NCBI RefSeq assembly: GCF_007570825.1
Contig: NZ_SUNB01000008.1
Location: forward strand, 122,757 to 186,756
DNA from: Pleionea sediminis
GTDB taxonomy: Bacteria; Pseudomonadota; Gammaproteobacteria; Enterobacterales; Kangiellaceae
Length of the DNA: 64,000 nt
Direction: 5' to 3'
Shown here: positions 58,217 through 64,000 of the stretch, piece after piece
How positions within the stretch are numbered: position 1 is the first letter of the stretch
Layout: the number at the start of each line of letters is the position of its first letter
The notes under the pieces: generated by a model
Database searches by the model: none
Told to the model about the DNA's origin: nothing
Seen by the model: only the letters and a program-made list of their open reading frames with translations
Translations under genes and position numbers: made by a program

Positions 58217-59332
58217 ATGCAATCTGAACAATTTGAGTTTAAGTCCAGTTTTCATGTGGATTCCCATCCAAACCTGAAAAATACAACCGAATCCCCTTTT
58301 TATTCGAAAGCATTTTTTCAGTCACTAGAAGAGTCGGGGTGTGCTTCGAGTGAATCTGGCTGGCAACCGTACCACCTCAGCTATCGCACCGATGACACGC
58401 AGCCATACCATTTTTTACCTGGTTACCTTAAGACACACTCCTACGGTGAATATGTGTTTGACTGGAGTATTGCCGATGCTGTTCAACGAAATGGAATTCG
58501 CTATTACCCCAAATGGGTGTGCCAGTTTCCCTTTTCGCCAATTCAGCTTCCTGAAACCTTAACCTCCCCCAACGTTGAGACCATTAATGATATTCGAGCA
58601 AGCTTGGAGTCCGTCAGTCAATTTTCAGCTCAATGGCTTTATATTCCTGAACACTGGCGTGAAACGTTTCAAGAAACAGGAGGTTTGATTCGCGATAGTC
58701 TTTTCTTCAATTGGCAAAACGAAAACTTCGCTTCATTTGACGATCACTTGGCAACACTAAATTCTAAGAGAGCAAAAGACGTTAGACGAGAACGAAGAAA
58801 AGTAAAAGATCTAGGTATAACTATTCATCTTTTTGATGACGATAATATCAACGATGAAATCATTGAGCGATTTTATCCATTTTACCGATTAACCTATCTT
58901 AAACGCTCCGGACATTCCGGATACCTTAATTTGGAGTTTTTTAAGCGCTGGCTCACTGCATTAAACAACCAAGTTTTAATCATCATTGCCCGGGCAAACA
59001 ATGAAGATATTGCCGCAGCGCTATTTGTTTATGATCAAAACACATTATTCGGAAGATACTGGGGAAGTTTCGTTGAAAATCAATTATTGCATTTTGAATG
59101 TTGTTACTATCAAGGCATGGAATACTGTATCGCTAAAAACATTCCCAATTTTAATCCGGGTGTTCAAGGAGAACATAAAGCCCGACGCGGTTTTCAACCT
59201 TATCGAGTTCCCTCCGTCTATTACTTTTTTGATCGTAATATACACCGACAAATCCGTCAGTTTTTTAGTCAGGAAAATGATTATATGATGGATTATATGC
59301 GAGAACTAAAAGATTTATTGCCCTTTCGATAA
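58217..59332 (+). CDS. GNAT-like acyltransferase of the COG3146 (peptidogalycan biosynthesis) type
   Basis: 371 residues, cytosolic. The conserved features are the FHVDSHPNL..SPFYSKAFFQSLEESG start, a basic LNSKRAKDVRRERRKVKDLG region, FYPFYRLTYLKRSG near residue 225 and the C-terminal GVQGEHKARRGFQPYRVPSVYYF. They match the large FemAB/GNAT-like family annotated as peptidogalycan biosynthesis. The acceptor is unknown. It shares a terminator hairpin with the convergent HDOD gene. Confidence 0.8.
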   Translation: MQSEQFEFKSSFHVDSHPNLKNTTESPFYSKAFFQSLEESGCASSESGWQPYHLSYRTDDTQPYHFLPGYLKTHSYGEYVFDWSIADAVQRNGIRYYPKWVCQFPFSPIQLPETLTSPNVETINDIRASLESVSQFSAQWLYIPEHWRETFQETGGLIRDSLFFNWQNENFASFDDHLATLNSKRAKDVRRERRKVKDLGITIHLFDDDNINDEIIERFYPFYRLTYLKRSGHSGYLNLEFFKRWLTALNNQVLIIIARANNEDIAAALFVYDQNTLFGRYWGSFVENQLLHFECCYYQGMEYCIAKNIPNFNPGVQGEHKARRGFQPYRVPSVYYFFDRNIHRQIRQFFSQENDYMMDYMRELKDLLPFR

Positions 59333-59346
59333 ATTGAAAGGGCAAT
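59317..59346. terminator. bidirectional terminator overlapping a stop codon
   Basis: Perfect 11-bp arms ATTGCCCTTTC (59317-59327) and GAAAGGGCAAT (59336-59346). The stop of the plus gene (59330-59332) lies in the loop. It serves the convergent genes on both sides, although T-runs are short. Confidence 0.6.
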
Positions 59347-59370
59347 ATACTTTGAGAAAATAGAATTTCG

Positions 59371-60759
59371 TTAAGCTACCAATTGTTTAGACATCAAGTC
59401 GAGCGTATCTCGTTCATCCAACAACTGTTTAAAGCTTTCATTTACCATTTCTTCGTCTAGCTGAAGGTTTTCGAGAGTCGCTTGAGGTAATAAATCTCCT
59501 GTGGCATCACCAAGATCAATACGTTTCAACAACCGCCCAGCCAGCAACACTAAGTTCGAGTAAACGGCATGCTTGCTCCAAAACTCTTCTTTGTGATGCC
59601 AACGCACCGCTACGATGAGTTCGTCCGGCATATGCCAATTCTGCATCAACCAGGCACCAATCTCTTGATGCGACATTCCCATAACAAAATGCTCGATATC
59701 ATCCAGAGGAATATTCGGGTTCGCTTCAATATAACGATTAATCAAATTAAATTGTGGAGGAAATAAGTGACCGAGCAATAGATGCCCAAAATTATGCAGC
59801 AATCCAGATAAGTAAGAGAGGCCACGCTCGGGTCTTCTCTTTGGCGGAATTAATAAGCAAAGCTTCTCAACCAAACTTGCTGAATATACGGCTTGTTGCC
59901 AGAAGGAATGAACACCTAAAGGGCCGTCTTCTGGAACGTTGAAGGATTTACCTATCGAAATACCGAGAGCCAAATTCATCACCAAATCAAAGCCCAGCAC
60001 TCTAGAAATGGCTGTTTCAACTGAATCTATGGTGCCTTTGTAACCATAATAAGGAGAGCTCGCCCAGCTAATAATTTGTGCCGCTAAACTTGGGTCTTTC
60101 TTAACAATATCACCTAACTTTTTTGCATCAGCGCTAGGATCAACACGTAACTTCATGATTTCTTGCGCGATTTCTGGCATCGCAGGCAAATCAAAAGTTT
60201 CATCAACACGCTGCTTTATACGAATAGGCGTAAATTGGTTAACCGTTTCCGACATATCTTGTTGCGCATTGCGCCCCGAATACAGTCTCTCTGGCCCACA
60301 AGCGAATGACAAGCGTTGCGCACTCTTAAATAGGGATTCTATTGCCGATTTATCCAGCTTCAATATACTACTCTCTGAGCCAGATTCGATATAAACCTCA
60401 TCCAGCTCAAACACTGACTCATCGACGATACCATTCACGTAGAAAAGCTCAGAAAGCGGTGGATGATTGCCAACAGCGCAACCTTTAATGACACTACTGG
60501 AATGAGGCGCAGTAATCACGCTGAAGTCTTCGTTAGTAATACGCTTTAATACCTCGAAATCTAACAAATATTCGTAGGGAAGAGTCACCAGATATTTACC
60601 CTTATTGCCCTGCATTAAAACGCTCCTCAAAACGTTTTTCTTCGGTAAATCTAGGACATGGATAACATGCATTAATGACTTTTCAGGTGGGTGCTCAACT
60701 AACTCGAAGTCAATATCATTTTCCTTAAAATAGGATTCGACGTTCTTTGGAATACTCAC
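59371..60759 (-). CDS. YbaK-like domain fused to an HDOD domain
   Basis: 462 residues from a GTG at 60757-60759, preferred because GGGAG lies 7 bp upstream inside the longer ATG frame. Residues ~1-155 form a YbaK/ProX-type aminoacyl-tRNA deacylase-like domain (FELVEHPPEKSLMHVIHVLDL, VLMQGNKGKYLVTLPYEYLLD). Residues ~190-400 are an HDOD domain (LPAMPEIAQEIMKLRVDP, DPSLAAQIISWASSPYYG, SGLLHNFGHLLLGHLFP). HDOD proteins act in signalling and lack HD-GYP catalysis. The fusion suggests ligand sensing by the YbaK part. Confidence 0.85.
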   Translation of the reverse strand: MSIPKNVESYFKENDIDFELVEHPPEKSLMHVIHVLDLPKKNVLRSVLMQGNKGKYLVTLPYEYLLDFEVLKRITNEDFSVITAPHSSSVIKGCAVGNHPPLSELFYVNGIVDESVFELDEVYIESGSESSILKLDKSAIESLFKSAQRLSFACGPERLYSGRNAQQDMSETVNQFTPIRIKQRVDETFDLPAMPEIAQEIMKLRVDPSADAKKLGDIVKKDPSLAAQIISWASSPYYGYKGTIDSVETAISRVLGFDLVMNLALGISIGKSFNVPEDGPLGVHSFWQQAVYSASLVEKLCLLIPPKRRPERGLSYLSGLLHNFGHLLLGHLFPPQFNLINRYIEANPNIPLDDIEHFVMGMSHQEIGAWLMQNWHMPDELIVAVRWHHKEEFWSKHAVYSNLVLLAGRLLKRIDLGDATGDLLPQATLENLQLDEEMVNESFKQLLDERDTLDLMSKQLVA

Positions 60760-60891
60760 AGATAACTCCCATGGCATGTCGTTTCTGTAACTATAGCCAA
60801 AGATATGCCAGGAGGATAATTAGTAAGCAAAATATTTATGGAGTTTAAGACACAGGTCTCATTATGAGATTTTTATTACATAAAATGAGAC

Positions 60892-62358
60892 TTATTGCTG
60901 CTTAGATAGAAGCTCTGGCTGCTCTTCTTCCGGCAAATCGACCTGCTCTATTTTAGTAAATCGACTGGAAATCTTGTTCGCCGATGTATGAATCTGATCA
61001 ACGTCTTTTGACACTTGACCGATATGTTTCGACAAATTATCCATTCGCTCTCTAAAACGGCCAAAATCTTTCGATAAATGACTTAAGTGCTCCTGAATAA
61101 TATGAACTTGTTTTCGCGTCGCTTCGTCTTTAATGACCGCGCTTGCGGTGGTCAAAATAGCCATCATAGTCGTAGGCGAGACCATCCAAACCTTTTCTTT
61201 ATAGGCAAGTTCTACAAGATCCGGGAAATGACCATGAATTTCGGCGAAAACGGCTTCTGCAGGAATAAACATCATGGCACCAGGCGCTGTTTCTCCCTCA
61301 ATGATGTACTTCTCTTTGATATCTTTGATATGCTTTTTAATGTCTTGCTTGAATTGACGCGACGCGGCCTGACGCTCAATTTCAGAAGTCTCAAAATCGG
61401 TCATGCGATGATAAGCCTCAAGTGGAAACTTAGCATCAATCACTACATTACCAGTGGGCTCGGGTAAAAATAAGATACAGTCTGCAATTTTCTCATTCGA
61501 GAGCTTATATTGAATCGAAAAGTTCGATTCAGGTAACACATTTTTGATAAGTGCATTTAATTGCACTTCGCCAAACGCTCCACGTGAACGCTTGTCGGCT
61601 AGCACCTGCTGCAAACTCACAACATTCGAGGACAACTCTGTAATTTTCTTTTGTGCGTCATCAATCAATACCAATCGCTTCAACACATCATTAAATGTTT
61701 TGGTGGTTTTTTCAAAACCATCGGATAAACGCTTTTCTACTTGACCACTAATTTCTTTTAATCGCTCATCTGTCGATTGCGTTAATTGGGTCATCCCTTT
61801 AAGGATATTATCTGAATTCGTTGTTAGTGTTTTGGTCAACTCATCTCGAATATCTCGGATGGCCGTTCTAAGCTCGGTAATTAATTTGTCTCTTAATTCC
61901 AATTGCGAATTACGCGTATTTTCGTCGTTAGTCGATAAAACGCTTAAAAGTTTTTCTTTAAATTCTTCAAGAGCAGTTTGTTGCGCCATTTGTCGCTGTG
62001 AAAACAGATCAGAGAACTCATGTTTATGGCGATCTAATTTTTCACTAACTTTAGACTGAAAATCATTTTGCTGTTGCAAAATATTTTCTTTCAATGCGGT
62101 AATATTCGCAGTTAACAATTCTCGAGTTTCACTGGTTGCCTTTTCAGATTTAAAAAAAGACTCAGAAAACTTTTCCAACTGAAATTCTCGAAGCTGCAGA
62201 ATAGCATCTAAAACCTTTTTTTCTAATTCTTCTTGTGAAGCTTCCTGTTGTGTTAATCGATTAATCTTAACAAGAAGGACAGACATAGCAATAAGCGCAA
62301 TTACAACGCCAATTGCAGAAATCCATGGCAACCACACAACAACTTGTTCGAATGTCAT
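60892..62358 (-). CDS. rmuC: RmuC, DNA recombination protein
   Basis: 488 residues. N-terminal membrane anchor (about 10-30), a coiled coil of ~220 residues and a C-terminal nuclease-like domain with RSRGAFGEVQLNALI, VVIDAKFPLEAY and the tail GKDFGRFRERMDNLSKHI-like helices. It limits inversions at short repeats in E. coli. It lies just left of the tRNA-Arg remnant. Confidence 0.92.
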   Translation of the reverse strand: MTFEQVVVWLPWISAIGVVIALIAMSVLLVKINRLTQQEASQEELEKKVLDAILQLREFQLEKFSESFFKSEKATSETRELLTANITALKENILQQQNDFQSKVSEKLDRHKHEFSDLFSQRQMAQQTALEEFKEKLLSVLSTNDENTRNSQLELRDKLITELRTAIRDIRDELTKTLTTNSDNILKGMTQLTQSTDERLKEISGQVEKRLSDGFEKTTKTFNDVLKRLVLIDDAQKKITELSSNVVSLQQVLADKRSRGAFGEVQLNALIKNVLPESNFSIQYKLSNEKIADCILFLPEPTGNVVIDAKFPLEAYHRMTDFETSEIERQAASRQFKQDIKKHIKDIKEKYIIEGETAPGAMMFIPAEAVFAEIHGHFPDLVELAYKEKVWMVSPTTMMAILTTASAVIKDEATRKQVHIIQEHLSHLSKDFGRFRERMDNLSKHIGQVSKDVDQIHTSANKISSRFTKIEQVDLPEEEQPELLSKQQ

Positions 62359-62462
62359 AATTGTTATTTCTTAATGTTTTTAACGATGTTAACGGTTAAT
62401 AAAGAATGGAGCAACGAGGAATTAAGAAAACAAATCTCTTTTGACTTAACAAAATCAAAAGG

Positions 62463-62487
62463 AAAAAAAACCGCTTCTAAGAAGCGG
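62463..62487 (-). terminator. tRNA-Arg terminator
   Basis: CCGCTTC-TAA-GAAGCGG (62471-62487). On the minus strand it is followed by eight T and lies 11 bp after the tRNA 3' end. The intact terminator shows this is the original chromosomal 3' flank of the tRNA gene. Confidence 0.85.
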
Positions 62488-62498
62488 TTTTCTTGATT

Positions 62499-62548
62499 TG
62501 GCGCGCACGGAAGGATTCGAACCTCCGACCGCCTGGTTCGTAGCCAAA
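62499..62548 (-). pseudogene. 3' half of tRNA-Arg (ACG), truncated; likely att site
   Basis: On the minus strand TTTGG-CTACGAA-CCAGG is an anticodon arm with anticodon ACG. T arm GGAGG-TTCGAAT-CCTTC, the 3' acceptor strand CGTGCGC, discriminator G and CCA follow in normal order. The D arm and 5' acceptor strand (GCGCACG expected) are absent; AT-rich foreign-looking sequence starts at about 62549. This is the pattern left at the far end of an element integrated into a tRNA anticodon loop. Confidence 0.85.
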
Positions 62549-62783
62549 TATATTCCGCTTGAATTTCAATAAGTTATCGCTACTTTTTCCCAAAAACCCC
62601 ATAATGCTTACACTTTATAAATCAAAGACTTATAAAAATCTTTTGGGAAGATTATTTAGATAACTCTACTACTTAACCAAGTAGTTATCAATGTTTATTT
62701 TTAGACTTACTTTTATTCCCAACTGCTTGAATACTTTCCGACCTAATAAAAAGGCCCTTTATTTTTTCACAGTAACTATTTTC

Positions 62784-63296
62784 TTAAAACCATAAAAAAA
62801 GTATGAAAGAAATACAAAATATAGCGATGCCAATTACAAGTAATACCCACTTATCACCGTAGCTCGCATTTACTCCAGCATCAACGGTGGCTACTGCGAC
62901 TTGTTGTGTTTTTTGTACAAACTCATTAATTGCCTCTTCAAGATACTTTTTGCTTTTTAAATTAGATATAGACGTTGCCTTATCTTGAAGATGCTTGAGT
63001 GCTTCACTTGAGCACATATTGGCATAGACTGTGGCTAATGCATCCATATACCTATCGTCATTTTCATCAAAACTCTCATTAATCCACTGAAGAATAGTGT
63101 GCTCTAATTCAATAGTTACACTTTCTGAATAGGTTTCATAACCAAGAATATCAACCATTGTTTCAGCAATGAGGTGCTTGGGAGTATTTCTTGAGCGCTT
63201 ATAAAACTCTATTACCGCAAAAATACGTTCATCCACTTCTTTCTTAGAAGTCGCAATAGGTAGCTCATTAATTTGTTTAAGTAAGGATATCTTCAT
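62784..63296 (-). CDS. integron-cassette protein with C-terminal membrane anchor, unknown function
   Basis: 170 residues from the ATG at 63294-63296, only 7 bp after the cassette core site GTTATG and without a Shine-Dalgarno, as is usual for cassette genes. Mostly helical and acidic, with a single membrane segment at the very C-terminus (VLLVIGIAIFCISFILFLWF), so it is a predicted tail-anchored protein. Family not recognised. No attC was found on its left side, so this is the last cassette or a truncated one. Confidence 0.65.
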   Translation of the reverse strand: MKISLLKQINELPIATSKKEVDERIFAVIEFYKRSRNTPKHLIAETMVDILGYETYSESVTIELEHTILQWINESFDENDDRYMDALATVYANMCSSEALKHLQDKATSISNLKSKKYLEEAINEFVQKTQQVAVATVDAGVNASYGDKWVLLVIGIAIFCISFILFLWF

Positions 63297-63302
63297 TAGA
63301 AA

Positions 63303-63366
63303 ACATAACGCCCGCAACAACGGCGAGCCGCGCAGCGGTAAGTCCGGTTGTTTGCGCTTGTTAGGC
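63303..63366 (-). mobile_element. attC recombination site (64 bp)
   Basis: On the minus strand it begins GCCTAAC (matching RYYYAAC) at 63366 and ends GTTATGT at 63303, with imperfectly self-complementary GC-rich sequence between (CAACAACGG opposed by CCGGTTGTTTG). It separates the two cassettes and is far more GC-rich than its surroundings. Confidence 0.82.
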
Positions 63367-63371
63367 GCACG

Positions 63372-63893
63372 CTAATAACCCATACATGCTTGTTTGAATT
63401 GATAATCAAAATCTTCTCTTGTTACTTGCACATAATCCTCAAAAGAAGGTAGGGCATTTTTATTATAGAGCCAATCTCTTTGTTGCTTACCAGTAATGAC
63501 GGGGAGGTTGTTTTTAAAACACCAATCCTTCGTTGCTCTTGATAGGTGTATCCCAATTTCAATGCCGTCTTTACCTAAAATTAAATCTGTATGCCAATTG
63601 TCTTTGTCAAAGTAGGTGCAAGAGCAACCTGTGATACTTGAAACTGGTATTTCAACAGGATCATGAAAGAAACTATCAAGGCTTATAAAAACTGCACTAT
63701 CTGCCAATTGAACACTATTCATGTTCCTGAATGAGAATGCTCCTTTATGGTGCTGACTTGTTAACACCAAGCTCTCTGGTGTAAGAGCCTTAACAGAGGT
63801 TTCATTTCCTTTTGGGTACTTTTGCTCCAGATTTTTATATGGACCATCACACCCGACAAGAAAAATAACTAGTGGTAGTAGGTAAATCTTCAT
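63372..63893 (-). CDS. integron-cassette lipoprotein, unknown function
   Basis: 173 residues from the ATG at 63891-63893, just after the attC end GTTAGGC with only a few bases between. N-terminal signal with lipobox FLVGC makes it a lipoprotein. The mature part has a beta-rich middle (VFISLDSFFHDPVEIPVSSITGCSCTYFD) and four cysteines. No known domain. It ends 6 bp before the next attC, filling the whole cassette. Confidence 0.68.
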   Translation of the reverse strand: MKIYLLPLVIFLVGCDGPYKNLEQKYPKGNETSVKALTPESLVLTSQHHKGAFSFRNMNSVQLADSAVFISLDSFFHDPVEIPVSSITGCSCTYFDKDNWHTDLILGKDGIEIGIHLSRATKDWCFKNNLPVITGKQQRDWLYNKNALPSFEDYVQVTREDFDYQFKQACMGY

Positions 63894-63898
63894 TTTAC

Positions 63899-63991
63899 GC
63901 CTAACGCCGCATTCACCCGGCAACCAAAGCGCAGCTTTGGATATCGGAATGGAGGCCCTTGGGTCGAAATGTGTGAAATGCCTTGTTAAAT
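63899..63991 (-). mobile_element. attC recombination site (93 bp)
   Basis: On the minus strand it runs from ATTTAAC (RYYYAAC) at 63991 to GTTAGGC (GTTRRRY) at 63899, with an internal palindrome CCAAAGC-GCAGCTTTGG at its centre. It belongs to a cassette that lies mostly beyond the right edge. Confidence 0.75.
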
Positions 63992-64000
63992 GTCATATAC

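Larger units (their letters stand above)
62359..62783. other. non-coding junction between rmuC and the cassette region
   Basis: It holds the terminator at 62463-62487 and the tRNA fragment at 62499-62548. It also holds ~230 bp of very AT-rich sequence that does not resemble the neighbouring chromosome or an attC site. This sequence is probably the end of the inserted element. Confidence 0.5.

Noticed and set aside
63372..63923. Longer version of the cassette lipoprotein beginning MPGECG
   Set aside because: The first ten codons lie inside the attC site; the internal ATG gives a clean lipoprotein signal.

Overview
The window is AT-rich chromosomal DNA from a free-living, probably marine, gammaproteobacterium. 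This is inferred from the mix of GlyGly-CTERM and other secreted proteases, a TonB-dependent receptor, LpxR, OadGAB, RmuC, a PhoPQ-type system and NrtR. A Kangiellaceae/Oceanospirillales-like genus is my guess from gene style and base composition, not something the sequence proves. Almost all of the window is ordinary host chromosome with dense genes. The last ~1.5 kb, to the right of a truncated tRNA-Arg, looks like acquired DNA carrying integron gene cassettes.

Layout: 1-2189 is a molybdenum-cofactor operon (moaA-mobA-moaB-moaC, minus strand) behind a long leader hairpin. 2616-5975 encodes a very large secreted Ig-repeat/cytochrome-c protein. 6480-13813 holds two divergent multidomain signalling proteins: a REC-PAS-GGDEF-EAL protein and a hybrid histidine kinase with two receivers and an Hpt domain. 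14221-19049 is a plus-strand run of exported proteins: a zincin with three repeated C-terminal modules, a porin-like protein overlapping a small PstS-like binding protein, and a beta-trefoil-like protein. 19258-27742 (minus) holds a TonB receptor plus binding lipoprotein, a trypsin-like lipoprotein plus a small secreted protein, and an HscC-like Hsp70 coupled to a J-domain/RDD membrane protein. 28887-31811 is a metzincin protease with a GlyGly-CTERM tail.

34048-39122 is a compact NAD salvage locus: pncA-pncB-nadE run leftward, and a NadD-like adenylyltransferase with the regulator nrtR runs rightward. The two transcription units appear to start from face-to-face promoters whose -10 boxes are the two halves of one perfect 18-bp palindrome, the likely NrtR operator. 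39547-45230 carries a possible leukocidin-type toxin, a metallo-beta-lactamase-fold protein, a zinc alcohol dehydrogenase and a GAF histidine kinase. tRNA-Arg(CCU) is at 45462-45538.

46336-53947 is metabolism and sodium energetics: an acyl-CoA dehydrogenase, a Na+:alanine symporter, a pentapeptide-repeat protein and the Na+-pumping oxaloacetate decarboxylase OadGAB. 54176-58159 is a PepSY protein, a PhoP/PhoQ-type two-component system, DNA polymerase IV and a glycine-zipper envelope protein. 58217-62358 has an acyltransferase-like protein, a YbaK-HDOD fusion and RmuC. At 62499-62548 only the 3' half of a tRNA-Arg(ACG) gene with its terminator remains. Beyond it lie two minus-strand cassettes separated by attC sites, with the array continuing past the right edge.
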